Shown here in pieces: positions 10,299 through 22,250 of a stretch of 64,000 nt of DNA (positions are counted from its first letter, which is position 1; every line of letters starts with the position of its first letter). Location: contig BSQZ01000002.1 in NCBI GenBank assembly GCA_033239005.1, positions 2,659,001 through 2,723,000 on the forward strand. Direction: 5' to 3'. The translations under genes and the position numbers were made by a program. The notes below the pieces were generated by a model. The model did not search any database. It saw nothing but the letters and a program-made list of their open reading frames with translations, and was not told the DNA's origin. Source of the stretch: Lamellibrachia satsuma. Its lineage: Eukaryota; Annelida; Polychaeta; Sabellida; Siboglinidae.

Positions 10299-10985
10299 TT
10301 GGCAGGTCCTTGCTGGGTGTCCCACGACAGTCATACTTCCCTGGACACACAACCGATTGATCAGTCCTTGCTGGGTGTCCCACGACGGCCACACTTCCCT
10401 GGACACACAACCGATTGGCCAGTCCTTGCTGGGTGTCCCACGACGGCCAGACTTCACTGGACACACAACCGATTGGTCAGTCCTTGCTGGGTGTCCCACG
10501 ACAGTCATACTTCCCTGGACACACAACCGATTGGTCAGTCCTTGCTGGGTGTCCCACGACGGCCACACTTCCCTGGACACACAACCGATTGGCCAGTCCT
10601 TGCTGGGTGTCCCACGACGGCCAGACTTCACTGGACACACAACTGATTGGTCAGTCCTTGCTGGGTGTCCCACGACGGCCAGACTTCACTGGACACACAA
10701 CCGATTGGTCAGTCCTTGCTGGGTGTCCCACGACGGCCAGACTTCACTGGACACACAACCGATTGGTCAGTCCTTGCTGGGTGTCCCACGATGGTGACAC
10801 TTCACTGGACACACAACCGATTGGTCAGTCCTTGCTGGGTGTCCCACGACGGCCAGACTTCACTGGACACACAACCGATTGATCAGTCCTTGCTGGGTGT
10901 CCCACGATGGTGACACTTCACTGGACACACAACCGATTGGCCAGTCCTTGCTGGGTGTCCCATGACAGTCACACTTCACTGAACA
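10299..10985. repeat. 58 bp minisatellite, about 12 copies
   Basis: The unit starts gattggtcagtccttgctgg, continues gtgtcccacgacggccaga and ends cttcactggacacacaacc. The spacing of cttgctgggtgt is 58 bp (10,309 to 10,367). Since 58 is not a multiple of 3, each strand shows the same peptide in shifted frames. The units fall into subtypes (cagtcatacttccc, cggccacacttccc, cggccagacttcac) arranged in repeating order, showing unequal exchange. Confidence 0.95.
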
Positions 10986-11526
10986 CACAACCATGAGATG
11001 GAAAGTGCAGATGCAGTGCGCCATCGTGACGTTTGTTCAGATACACAAACAACGACACTGGAGCTCTTACGTTCAGGGAATTCTCCTTCCTCAGCCCTGG
11101 ACTCCTTGGAATAGGATTTGTAAATCGAACATGGTGACGGGTATCCCCAGATCTCTGCTGACCGAGCATACTCTCCTGATCTGCAATGGTGCTATAAGTA
11201 ATTATTCGGTGGGTGAAGTGTTCGCGTATGGACTGTTCCTTACCAAAGTGGATATAGAGTACCAAAATATAATTATGAAGATAATTAAATTATAACACTG
11301 TATCTAATATAAAAATGTGTACATTAAAAAATGTGACAAGAAATCACCAAATTATGCATCCATATGTCATAACATTGTGGCAACTTGCCTTCATTGTTTT
11401 TAATGACATTGTCACCTTTTGTTGATCTTTCTTCATGACAATTACTGATGTGTTAACTGATGCAGTGATATAACATGCTTTATCATTCAATAAAATTTCC
11501 GTTTTTATACATTATACACACTACCT
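10986..11526. other. Non-coding, no supported gene
   Basis: Overlapping frames of about 100 codons are open on both strands at 10,969-11,295. Neither has a recognisable domain or splice context. Reported as unassigned sequence. Confidence 0.4.
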
Positions 11527-11708
11527 CAATCTGCACTCCCCTTTCCCCAGCAAACATGATGCGGCATAGAGTCAACCTAAGGCTCTGTCATATGAAGCTC
11601 GCGTAGATTTAAGAAGATGCTGGCGTCGAAGTAGCAATATCAATGTTATCAACAATTTTGTACCATGTAAAACGTCCGTGTCATAAGGTTATTCCTGTAA
11701 ATTCCAGA
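11527..11708 (+). repeat. Diverged 180 bp direct repeat, copy 1
   Basis: Shares cactcccctttccccagcaa, tagatttaagaag.tgctgg, atgtaccatgtaaaa and aaggttat.cctgtaaattc with 12,683-12,862. The two copies are 1,156 bp apart in the same orientation. Non-coding. Probably a dispersed element or old duplication. Confidence 0.8.
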
Positions 11709-12027
11709 TATCTATTCATGTGATGGCTGCACTGTGCGAGTTAACAATATATAGTTAGCTTTCTACTCACCAGATGTCAGTATTGTCATCTGCTGTTCAC
11801 TGAAATGTGATATGAATATGTATACAAATATCAACCCAATCTACACAATTATCACCAATAGTAATTACTGGATTAAAAACTACAAAGTCTTGCTTGTTTC
11901 AGTGTATACTGAACCTGTTGTCGTTTATTGACATCTGACATTTCAGTGTCCAGTCTCAACATGATTGAAGAGTTTACAAGCAAACTTCAGGTGCTGTGAT
12001 TTTTAACACTGTGATTTCAAATATGTG
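11709..12027. other. Non-coding, nothing recognised
   Basis: AT-rich spacer between the direct repeat and a CTCC-rich tract. Confidence 0.4.
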
Positions 12028-12113
12028 AACACAATAGAGCCTCCCTCCCTCTCTCTCCTCCCACTATATGCCTCGCTCCCTCTCCGCCTCTCTCTCTCCC
12101 TCCCTCCCTCCCT
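12028..12113. repeat. CTCC-rich low-complexity tract
   Basis: Imperfect ctcc/ctct runs, ending in ccctccctccctccctg. Confidence 0.85.
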
Positions 12114-12682
12114 GACTCAGCAGCGATATCACGTCTGTCACGTAAATTGAATACATCAAACTACCGCTAGAGGTCAGGCCACAGTGCGTTGGTGGCCATG
12201 TTTACGTTTTGTCTGATTATAATAAAACTACACCATCAAACATTCTAAAAAAAATCAAAGCCACCGCCATAATGTCGTTGATATTCTGAACAAGCTATCA
12301 AAATCACATACCTCCAACTGCTTTAATTAAGTCGCAAACACGCCTATCCTAAAAATTGGCAGTTTTTGCCATATAAAAATATGCATATCGATGTTTCCGG
12401 AATGTCCTCATCAATATACCTGCGCGGCTTCGAATCCGCTGCAACATCTCACTGCCAAACGTGCAACATTTCGAAAGTTCCAACCTGACTGGCTGAATAC
12501 AGTTACTTCTTGAGATTAAAATAGAAAGTAGCTATATTGCGTATTTCTTGTCCTCCCGTCCATAAACATCTGTGATAGGTTCATCAAGTAACTTATACAT
12601 GTGATACCTCCTTACTTACCCGGGTCTTTCACCTCTCCCTTCCTCGTTCATATACTTCCCACATATACGCTCCTCCAAACCT
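12114..12682. other. Non-coding, nothing recognised
   Basis: No domain-bearing frame or element boundary seen. Confidence 0.4.
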
Positions 12683-12862
12683 CCGTCCACACTCCCCTTT
12701 CCCCAGCAAATATGACACGTCATCGAGTCAAGTTAACTCGCCGTCAAATGACACTCGCATAGATTTAAGAAGCTGCTGGCGTCATAGTAACACAATTAAC
12801 GTTATCAACAATTATGTACCATGTAAAAGATTCGTGTTATAAGGTTATCCCTGTAAATTCCA
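12683..12862 (+). repeat. Diverged 180 bp direct repeat, copy 2
   Basis: Partner of 11,527-11,708. Many substitutions, few gaps. Confidence 0.8.
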
Positions 12863-13215
12863 CAACGCAGAGACCGCCGGAGGGCGACGTAGTTCTTCAA
12901 TAGACATGTTGGTCATGGTCTGTTGCATCTGGTGATCTTACTTTGGCATATTCAACTAAAGTCCATCATCTGACGACTCGTGTCTAGATCTTATCAAGTG
13001 TTGTATTACAAGTTGTCACTCGGGTTCCTTGATGCTTCTCTCAGCTAGACATGTCATGTTTGCAGACGTTTTATGTAATGCACAGGCGTCAACATCTACT
13101 CATGGAAAAGCGGGAAACATCAGGGAAAGTGGGAAGCGTCCTCCACCACTCAACTTTCGTAATTTTTTAGCTGAATCAATTTTTTTTTACCGGCCGCCAT
13201 TTTGATTCGCCGTTT
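12863..13215. other. Non-coding, nothing recognised
   Basis: Spacer sequence with no supported feature. Confidence 0.35.
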
Positions 13216-13217
13216 TG

Positions 13218-13251
<34 letters not shown>

Positions 13252-13308
13252 GTGTGTGCGTGTGTGTGCGTGTGTGTATATAGACACGCACGCACGCACA
13301 CACACACG
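13216..13308. repeat. Hairpin-forming TA/TG/CA microsatellite
   Basis: A (ta)n run passes into (tg)n with tgcg steps, then after tatatagaca into (cgca)n/(ca)n. The TG/CG half and the CA/CG half are reverse complements, so the tract can fold on itself. Confidence 0.85.
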
Positions 13309-15464
13309 GTGCAGCTGTGCCACATTAGGCGACAGTGTACCTGCGTCTAATTAACATACAGCTACAAAATGACAATTAACACAACAAATTAACATGACAG
13401 AACCCACACGGAACTCGCCAGATGGCAACGCCGTCGTGTGAAGTGCCGAAAACGCGCTAACTGATCGCACTCTATTTGAGTAAAGGATCAGTGTAGATTG
13501 GATATCAGGAAGTACTCGTTCTCACAAAGGAAATTAAATGAATGTAACAAATTGTCTACGGATTTTTTAACTGCTAAGAGCGTGAATATTTTAAAAAACA
13601 AGGTTGATACGTGTCCCAAGAGGTGGGTGACACGTAGATGGACATTGTTGGACTCTCTGTAAGCCTTCCTTGACTTCCTTGTCCACTTGTCATCTCGGCG
13701 TTTGGCTTGAATGGCAAATCTTGTTAAAATGTGTTAACTCTTTTTTACAAATCATGTGTATCAACGACAAATGTTGGCATGATTTTCACTCACAAATAAA
13801 TACCGGTTCACATTTAAACATAATATTCATGCTGTACGATATATGCCTCCCCATCGTATCTTCTTCGGGGCCGCACGCAAAGGTCCGGGAGGCATTTCTC
13901 ACATATGTAGATGTGTTTTAATTGTCCGTCTTCTATGCGCTCGCCATGTCAAGATTTATAATTGATTCTGTACTCAATCGACCAATCAGTACATATATTA
14001 CTAATTAAGTGTAGTCAACGCTTTGTTCTCCAGTTTCGAACAGATTTTAATCGTGTAAATCAGACGGCTACGTACATAGTAGCAATATAATCACTCATGA
14101 TGACAATGAAAAGAAACATTGAAGATATATATCACCGTAAACCGTAAAGAAAAGTATTTAATGTAAACATCACGTAAAATGTATAGACTCTTAACGTCTA
14201 GAAGACTTGACAAGTAAATTCTGACCGGAAATTTTTAATTATAAAGCTAAAGCAGGTACGACCCGCCGCCTTTGAATGCCTAAAATTAGGCATGACTACA
14301 CACATGAGTGTGAATTTTAAATAGTCTTGCCCGCCCTTTGGAAACGCGCTTCCAGTGCACTTATGATATCAGCTTACCACATTCAGACGTCATCACAATA
14401 GGCGCTGTGATTGCTTAAATACCCAATTCGCTTTACCATTGGTCAACTTGTTAAGCCATCTACCGTCTCAACCGCTGGACAATGACATCTGCCAGCACTT
14501 CCTTGCCCAGTTCGTAAGTTAAACATTTGAACTCTTGGAGCTGGCCAAATCCAGGGTTCCCAATGCTCCCACTCAGTTCCATAATTACGTTGACCTCTGA
14601 GGTCAGAACAATTTAGCAAATGTCAGGATTAAAGGGCGGAACATCGTATTCCATTCAGGGAGGACTAAAGGGGCTAAACTTTGTCATCAATCTTTGGCAC
14701 CATATGGATTTTGTCCATATCCACTTGGGTAGTTTAACTATAATATTTTCGAAACCTGCCTTTCTGTTGCTAATCTAGGCTTAATACATCGATTGAACAC
14801 CTCCTAATTACTTAGTAATAATAACTATTAAACACTTATTAAATAAAACGGGCATATACTTCACAAAGCGATGTGAGTTCATTCTTTAGTTACGTCCGTA
14901 TGATGCGATGATTACGTATATATTTATGTTGTTTGACTTTTTTCTACCTGAACATAGTAATAGCGACTGAGGGGCGTACACTCCAACTTTTTAAATGAGG
15001 CCTAACTATTTAGTTATTAAAAAATATAATAAGCTCTTTTCTCCATATATAATAATATATACTTCAATGAGTCTGTTTATATGTCTGTTTGTCCGTTGTG
15101 TCTTATTCACGGCCGCATTTGTCGGCCGATTCGGACGAAAGAAAAGGCTATAGCGGAAGTTGCGGAATCATTTTGATTTCTACGTCATCGGAAAGATAAT
15201 AATTATGCGTACAAATGCGCTGGACGCACGTAGTAATTTGGAATACTTTTCAATTTGTATTTTTTCTTATTATTCCATAGAGGTGTTTTATATATAGAAA
15301 CGTCAATATATAGCATTACAAAGTAACACTGGCTACACTGCAGTGACATTGTATCTATCCATAGACATTGTTTCAGGGAAAAAAGCTACATTATAGCAAC
15401 ATCGTAGCGCAGTCCATAGTGGCCACTTGAAAAAAGCCCTATATAATAATAATGTAGATCAGTA
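13309..15464. other. 2.2 kb without a supported gene
   Basis: Near 13,645-13,700 the phrase gttggactct, followed by ccttgtccacttg.catct, resembles the 3' non-coding end of the LINE at 60,615-60,665, so a short LINE tail fragment may lie there. The rest (AT-rich, scattered TA runs) shows no recognisable exon or element. Confidence 0.4.
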
Positions 15465-15660
15465 GAAAATACCTATGGCTGCCTTTTCTCTTAGTTCAAC
15501 GCCGGGAAACTCAGCTGTTTTGTTTTACTTTTCGTATGTGGTACTACCTTTTGAAACTGCAAATGCACACTGCTCTGAATGTTTCATATCAACACTAACC
15601 TACTTGCTCGCGTGTGTTCGTGCGTGCGTTCGTGCTTGCGTACGTGCGTGCTTGCGTACG

Positions 15661-15708
<48 letters not shown>

Positions 15709-15835
15709 TTCGTGCATTTAGGTATATTTCCCAAAATCGAATAACATCTGCCATTTTTTAGGCCATTTCATTAATTTGTCTGGATCATCTTGTAAATATT
15801 ATTTATCTCCATCATTTAAAAGTTTTTTCTATTAT
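15465..15835 (-). pseudogene. CR1-like RT fragment with TGCG expansion, copy 1
   Basis: Flanking pieces match the minus-strand CR1-like RT at 58,125-58,870. On the plus strand these are gcacactgctctgaatgttt (the SEQC coding piece) and ttcccaaaatcgaa...catttcattaatttgtctgg (the NFGK and DRLVKW pieces). Between them, where the intact element codes for about 40 residues, sits a (tgcg)n tract at 15,605-15,715. No functional protein possible. Confidence 0.75.
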
Positions 15836-15864
15836 CTTTCCATTTCTTAGTCATCAATACAAAA

Positions 15865-16040
15865 TACCTGTGGCTGCCTTTTTCTCTTACTGCAACGCCG
15901 GGTAACTCAGCTATTATGTTATGTTTTTATTATGTTGTACTACCATATGAAGTTGCAATTGCACACTGCTCTGAATGTTTCATGTCAGCACTTACGTACT
16001 TGCGAGCTTGCTCACGTGCGTTCGTGCGTGCATGCGTGCA

Positions 16041-16088
<48 letters not shown>

Positions 16089-16225
16089 TGTAGGTATATT
16101 TCCCAAAATCGAATAACATATGCCATTTTTATACCATTTCATTAATTTGTCTGGATCATCTTGTAAATATTGTTTATCTCCATCATTTAAACGTTTTTTC
16201 CCTTTCTATTTCTTAGTTATCTGCA
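15865..16225 (-). pseudogene. CR1-like RT fragment with TGCG expansion, copy 2
   Basis: A tandem duplicate of the previous copy, sharing the flank aatacctgtggctgccttt and ending in the same tcatcttgtaaatatt phrase. The microsatellite lies at 16,005-16,090. The minus frame reads VSADMKHSEQCAIATS directly followed upstream by THART repeats, showing that the repeat grew inside the coding remnant. Confidence 0.75.
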
Positions 16226-16379
16226 CATTGTAATACCTTTCTTTTCATACCATCTTCCAAGTCATTTTAGTTTAACTAGTAATCTTTGATGTGGCACTTT
16301 ATCGAAAGTTTCCTCATGAAACAATTGATGCATTAAACATAATATACGCAAAATACAACGAAATATTCCAGGATACGGA
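16226..16379. other. 3' flank of the cysteine-rich peptide gene
   Basis: Non-coding sequence downstream (minus sense) of the peptide gene. Nothing else recognised. Confidence 0.4.
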
Positions 16380-16385
16380 TTTATT
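16380..16385 (-). other. Candidate poly(A) signal AATAAA
   Basis: AATAAA on the minus strand about 91 bases past the stop codon of the peptide gene. The position is typical for an animal mRNA, but the hexamer is common in AT-rich DNA. Confidence 0.4.
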
Positions 16386-16475
16386 GATCAATACAACTCT
16401 TCCGAATTCTATATTTTCAACATGGCCGTTCTCAGTAATAAGCAGCCACAACCCGAATCAAGATTTGCCGGTTGC

Positions 16476-17869
16476 TTAGTACCTTCTTGATTGGTAATTG
16501 AAGTATTCGTAGCATTTAGCGAAGCCACGTCGGTCACACTTGCAGGAACAACATACTTTACAAGCACTGTGAGGGTAGTCGTAATCGTATCTCGTGACCT
16601 CGCATGTACACCACCCGTACTTGCAATGTGCATTGCCGCTTATCGCTGAAACCAGAGAGCATATCAGTTTATTATCACACATTGATGCACGTCCTATACA
16701 TAAATATTTGCGTGGATTTCGAAATCAATGTATATTTATGATTGAATCAATATCCGCACAGATAATTTCAATTGATGAACATCACCCCCACCAACTGAAC
16801 AGTTCGATATATACCATACTGGGCAATCTGGAGTAAAATGCATGCGGAAAGATACGTATTATACCTGATTCAACATTTCTCCGGATAGTTATTATTGTTA
16901 GATCACATTTTTCAAAATAGTAAAACATCACGTGAACCAAATTGTGAGCATTATACGAAGTTTAAAATATAGGTAGATTCTAGATTGAGGAAGCAAACTT
17001 TTTTTGTACAAACATACTTTAATATATGTTCCAATCGTGTTGTATGTATCGTCAGTACGTTTCTAAGAGAGTAATGCCGGTTAAAATAACACATTTTAAA
17101 TATAATATAACACGTGTTTATTTATTTTTTGTTGAAAACGCAACATTAGTTGCTTATTAATCTAGGAGGAGACTATACACGGGTGGTTCTTGATGAATTG
17201 TGTCTGATGTCCTCTACGTCACAAAGACCTTCACTTGATTAAGGTTCTCGTAAAATCACTGCAAACACTAGAAGCTTATCTACAGTGCGCTGAAACGTTC
17301 GCTCAAAACTCCAAAAAAGAAAGAAATGTGTAACATATACTTAGAACTTGCAAAGGTTAAAAGTGTTAACCTTTCACGACGTCACCTATCGGTGCTGGAG
17401 AGTTGGTGAAAACTAAAATATGCGATCATCTATTTTATAAAAATAAAGTTTCTCAACTTGAACTGGGCAAGGATTTAGCTTGGATCGTCTGAGCTATCAT
17501 TATTTACCAATGAAATTGGATTGACAATTATACACACACAATACACATGTATTGAAAATTGTATTGATGCATGTATTCTTATAATCCAATCGGCGACATT
17601 ACTTACTGCTTTTTCTACGATTATAAACACACAAAAACGACGTTGGACGAAACACAATTTTTTATAATGAATATGTTCTTTAATTACTTTGCCAGAATGA
17701 ACATGGTAACAACAGAATGAATATATTCTTCAAATAGTATGTAATTAACATGAAAATACTCACAACAGAATCCGTTACCCTTTGGCAGTGGAAAGATAAA
17801 GGCGTCTACGATCGTCGACAAGGCGACGATCATAACGAGCATAAAGACTGTCAATTTGAGAGCATTCAT
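16476..17869 (-). CDS. Two-exon gene for a small secreted cysteine-rich peptide
   Basis: Exon 1 is 17,764-17,869, exon 2 is 16,476-16,645, and the intron is 1,118 bp. The donor is gtgagt and the acceptor ggtttcag. The join is in phase and the total is 276 bp, a 91-residue product. Exon 1 starts MNALKLTVFMLVMIVALST, a classic signal peptide (charged start, hydrophobic core, likely cleavage after VDA), then FIFPLPKGNGFC. Exon 2 encodes the mature, Cys-rich part, giving ten cysteines in total including one CC pair, with many Tyr and Arg, and ends at TAA. I chose this Met because a candidate acceptor (gtcttccag) lies one base upstream, suggesting a non-coding first exon. An in-frame Met 11 codons earlier is less likely. 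The architecture fits an invertebrate defence peptide or another secreted disulfide-rich peptide. I do not recognise the family and no activity is claimed. Confidence 0.65.
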
Positions 17870-17870
17870 G

Positions 17871-19944
17871 CTGGAAGACGAAATGTAGTATCTTTGTGAC
17901 ATTCACAGAGTTTCCACGATCGACAAACGGTGCATTCTTAATGAAGACAATTGAAATACATAACGACAATATCAACATCCAAAGAAAAGAAAGGTTCACA
18001 TAAGCAAGAGAATAATATTGCAGAAACTAGCTGTGGCATGTAACATGAATGCACTGTTACTTGAATTTCACCCGGCGGATTTGTGTACATTTTTTACAAT
18101 TCTTAATTTTATATGTTTTTGTGATCAGTTTCGCAGAATTATTCTTTATCTGAAGAGTTCGAAAATGGCACACATTTAAAAAACAGTTGAACTTCATCAA
18201 CCGTATGTAATTAACAGGTGATCTGTCATGGAGCTGTCCAGGAAATATAGATTTGGAATAGTGTGGCGTTTACATGACATCCGCGAATAAGCAATTATTA
18301 TGAGGCAGCGTGTTAAACATCATTAAACTATTAGAAACATGCAATTATACTTACATGGAATGAAATTCTTCAATGTCCTGTGGTCAACGAACAGCATTGA
18401 CGACAAGAGATGATGAACAGGTAAAACGCTCTGAATTTATACAGTTACTTCTAGCTTGTGCGTGTGTACAGTATGACACGAAGGTTACGATGTCTTTCTT
18501 TTTATCGAAAGAAAAAGAAAGAGAAAATTTGTTGATGTTAATGGTAACCAGTCGTGTTGAAGCAATGTTTTTGTTTTCCAGTGCGTCATACCTGCAAGGG
18601 AGCATTAAATAAAACTTTTTTTCGTGTGATGAATCGACACTGTATCTCCTGCTGTGTTCGAGAAGTTTATCGTGTTCTCAAAAAGGTTGTTCTCACTTTT
18701 TTGAAGGCGATCTGGCGCGAAGCGTTTCTTTGTGTTTTTGTTGTGTTTTTCATTGCATCGCAACAAGTGGTCAATGGAAAACTGGGGAAAAAACGTTGTT
18801 TGAAAGCATTTTTGAGTAATACATTTTTCAACGTATGGTTTTTCATTTCAACAACATATTTGGAAAATGCATCGCGATGTTATGTTTGAAAACACCATAC
18901 GTATGCCAAAGCTGTTTGTACCTTTTAATGTAAATATCATATAAAATTTGAAGATATATTAATTTGTTTGTGCTGACAATGAGGAGCCAGTTCCATCGGC
19001 TGGTGTCCTGAATCATGTGCATCGGTAAGAGCTACTCGTGCATACATGCGTACCGCTCTTCAATATTGTGCGTCAGTAATAAAACTCAAGCATTTCGTTG
19101 ACATAAACATCTTAATCTAACTGGCCATTTCTCAGAACGCTATCCTTCCTTTTACAAGGTAATTGTGTTTTAAGCATTTCCAGTTTACGTTGGCTCAGCG
19201 ATATCAACAACCGCATGGAGGAAAGAATCATTGTAGAAAAAGTTTTAAGAACACAACAGTAAAGAATCTTACAACATTAAGGAGGTTGATTTCTTTCCAA
19301 GTTGGCAGGCGTTCTTGTATCACCCAAATTCCTAACTGGTCTAAAGTATGCAGTTGAACATTAATATGACGTACATTGACTCTCGTATGCTTTACTCTTA
19401 TGTTTTACCTTGTTTTTTACAACACTGTTCTCTCAAGCATAAAGCACCTTCCTCTTGTTGAACTTTGTAGTCGTGTTGTCCCGCTGTTTCTACGCCGCTT
19501 TACATGTTAATTAATTACTGGTCACCAACATAATATGCATATTAAATTATGTAAACAGTAACGATAACGTACGTACATCAGCCGGTCGATATACCACAAT
19601 AATGCCACAACTTGGTTATTGACAGTTCGGGTACGATACGTAATACTCGTGTAAGAGAAGGCAGTGTTAGTTGAACTTTTAGTTCCTTTTCATATGTAGG
19701 ACACAACCATATGTCAACATTGTATTTACTCACATTAGCTATGATTATTAGAACATAAATTTAGCCAAAGATAATACATATATTATACATAGATGATTAT
19801 ATGTAACTTACTCGGCAGGGTTGGTAAACTAGCTCCACTGATAAATGGTGTCAGGTAAGTTGAGCCACATTGAAGTGTACATTGAGTAGAAATGGGTAAG
19901 TGCTTTTATTTGTATAATTTATGTAGGCCTTCGGCCCTGGTACG
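17871..19944. other. 2 kb upstream of the peptide gene, no gene recognised
   Basis: It probably contains the promoter and non-coding first exon of the minus-strand peptide gene, but no TATA box or start site can be fixed. Open frames at 18,373-18,612 and 18,554-18,889 have no recognisable domain. Confidence 0.35.
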
Positions 19945-20164
19945 CACTCCAGAGGACAGACAACTCCGGCGAGGACTGTGCATGAATGGTGCCCCTACGA
20001 CAGAGGACAGACAACTCCGACGAGGACTGTGCATGAATGGTGCCCCTACGACAGAGGACAGACAACTCCGGCGAGGACTGTGCATGAATGGTGCCCCTAC
20101 GACAGAGGACAGACAACTCCGGCGAGGACTGTGCATGAATGGTGCCCCTACGACAGAGGACAGA
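19945..20164. repeat. 51 bp minisatellite, about 4 copies
   Basis: The unit starts acagaggacagacaactccg, continues gcgaggactgtgcatgaatg and ends gtgcccctacg. 17 codons, so the frames stay open (for example VHEWCPYDRGQTTPA). It contains the 24 bp unit of the next array plus a 27 bp segment. Confidence 0.92.
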
Positions 20165-20291
20165 CAACCCGTACGACAGAGGACAGACAACCCCTACGAC
20201 AGAGGACAGACAACCCCTACGACAGAGGACAGACAACCCCTACGACAGAGGACAGACAACCCCTACGACAGAGGACAGATAACCCCTACGG
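20157..20291. repeat. 24 bp minisatellite, about 6 copies
   Basis: Unit cctacgacagaggacagaca plus accc, directly continuous with the 51 bp array and nested in its unit. Loss or gain of a 27 bp segment converts one array into the other. Confidence 0.92.
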
Positions 20292-21849
20292 CAGTCCCAG
20301 TAAAGGGACGAAGGTGAAAAAGATGACGTAGGCCTTCTAGTGAGATTTCGTAACAATTCATCTAAGAAATGTACACAATGGGTATTACACGTCATTAAGC
20401 AGTCACGTTGAATTAACATTGACTTATGTTCCCATAACAAATAGAGTAACTAGCAACTATGTTGCATTGTTGCAATACAGTGTTCCTGTTTGCTCGGATG
20501 TATGAATTCAATGATGTATTTTGAAGAAAATCGGCACTCGTCTTCGTTTTTAACCACTATTCACCTAATCGCCCCGTGGCATTCTGTCCCGTTTTGTCTA
20601 TTAAGGTTTCATAATAATAATAACTATTATTAAAAGTGTATTTCGCAATGGCGACAGCCAGCTAAGGCAAGCGGCTGGCTCATACGCTCGCTTACACCGC
20701 TTCCCTTCAATTATTATTCGGTCTAGTTTGCTAAACTAGGATTTATTCTCGGCGATACGACGCAGCTGCTCCATGTCGACCATAGGAGACACAAATGATT
20801 CTCGTTTCGAGGCTATAGTTGACGAGATAATGCACTTCCCTCCCCCAAGTTGTGCACACCATAACACGTTAAATGTACCCATGTCATTATAAAATAAACC
20901 ACTGGTATTAGTATTATCACATGTTAATATTAGTTGTTTTAATAAATAGCCTAAGTAAATGTGTTCTTGTTTGTTCTCTCTTTTTTATTTTAAAATGCGT
21001 TTACATGTGAAATGCGACAGTGGATAACTTGTCGTTGGAGTCCGGAAGTGAACATTTATGGGTAATTATCGGCAAATTTACATAAAATCAACATGTCAGC
21101 AAACGATACTAGCTTGCAGGCATGTCGATCTGCTGAAGGTCGGTGCCATAGGTGCCGGGGAGGCCGGTTCTGGGTCGGCCGAGATATTCATTGAGTCCGT
21201 CCCTTCGGCTATATGCGGATTTTGCTAGGTTTGCAGGCACCTCCTCTATATTGCGTGAAGTGACGTACAATAATTTTATTCCTCGAGCATAGCTAAATCA
21301 TTTGCACGTGCACATGCAATAAAGTCTCGTTAAAAGCGTTCACATTTTACAAACCAGCAGATATAAACCACAATCACAAATAATTGCAGCTGTCATCAAC
21401 AGCCGAACTCTGTTTGTGACAGGCAGAGCTGACCTCTCGTACTTGCTTTGCTAAACTAGCCATATGTCATACGGGGTCGGATGTGGAACCATCCCCAAGG
21501 GCCCCCAAGGGTGGGGATCATACCTACACACCATGGGCTGTTGCTAGGACACCATATAGTTACTATATTATATATAGTTGGGGACTTAATTAATGAATGG
21601 GTGGACATGTTCACTCACATGTGGACCCTCCACATTGCAATTGTGAGGCTCCAGTCTGCTCCCGTATCTTAACGTATTAACCTGTGGCCGCATAATGCTC
21701 TTATCCGTGGTGTACCTCTGGGAGGTTAAGTTAGGGTTATCCGTTATCCTTCCTTATTATTGGCACTAAGGAAAAACGAAATAGGGTCATCAGCCATTGT
21801 CCAGTTAAAAAGCTTGGCAATAATACATTCCCATCATATACTGTTCGTA
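20292..21849. other. Non-coding, nothing recognised
   Basis: A short ATA/ATT microsatellite lies near 20,608-20,635. Otherwise no supported element or exon. Confidence 0.35.
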
Positions 21850-22250
21850 AGCAAGATGTTGTCTTTATAGTGACTTCAACTTAAGCCAGCATATTTCTCA
21901 AGTATTTAAATCTTGTTTCTATCATATAAGTGATCTCCGTCGAATTCGGGGTCACATATTTATATCTACTGCAACGACATTAATTATTAGCCGCCTTGAC
22001 TATTGTAGTTCAATACTAAATACACTTGCTAATAGAAGCATGGCTATATTCCATCGAGTACAACATTGTCTGGCACGTATGATATTCAGGGCCCCTCGGT
22101 TTTCACCATAACTACTACTACTTAAACAGTTACACTGACATCCTGTTACATATCGAATTAATGTTAAGCTGGCCACCCTTACATATCGTGCTCTATCTAC
22201 ACAACCACACTACTTGCCTAGTATCCTGTATCTTTGAAATATCCCTAGGT
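21850..22250 (+). pseudogene. L2/CR1-like LINE, C-terminal RT remnant
   Basis: Plus-strand frames give HIFISTATTLIISRLDYCSS, then RVQHCLARMIFRAPR, then, after a stop and shift, PVTYRINVKLATLTYRAL. This is the ISRLDYCNS...RVQN.AARL...LHWLPV..RI..K segment that follows the polymerase motifs in L2/CR1-type retrotransposons. No catalytic motifs remain and the frame is broken. Confidence 0.75.

Noticed and set aside
10228..10913. Overlapping 115-189 codon frames on both strands
   Set aside because: The same peptide appears in shifted frames because of the 58 bp period. Not a gene.
1..10985. CRISPR array
   Set aside because: The arrays are contiguous tandem repeats without unique spacers, in clearly eukaryotic DNA.
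10969..11295. About 100-codon frames on both strands next to the 58 bp array
   Set aside because: No recognisable domain, no splice support, and overlapping frames on opposite strands.
13640..13740. LINE 3' tail related to 60,615-60,665
   Set aside because: Shared words total only about 40 bases with gaps. Noted within the gap description but not called as a separate feature.
15475..16142. RACVRACVRAC / THARTHART proteins
   Set aside because: Translations of a TGCG microsatellite within LINE debris.
18373..18889. Short open frames upstream of the peptide gene
   Set aside because: Low-complexity Lys/Glu and Phe/Val composition, open on both strands, with no domain.
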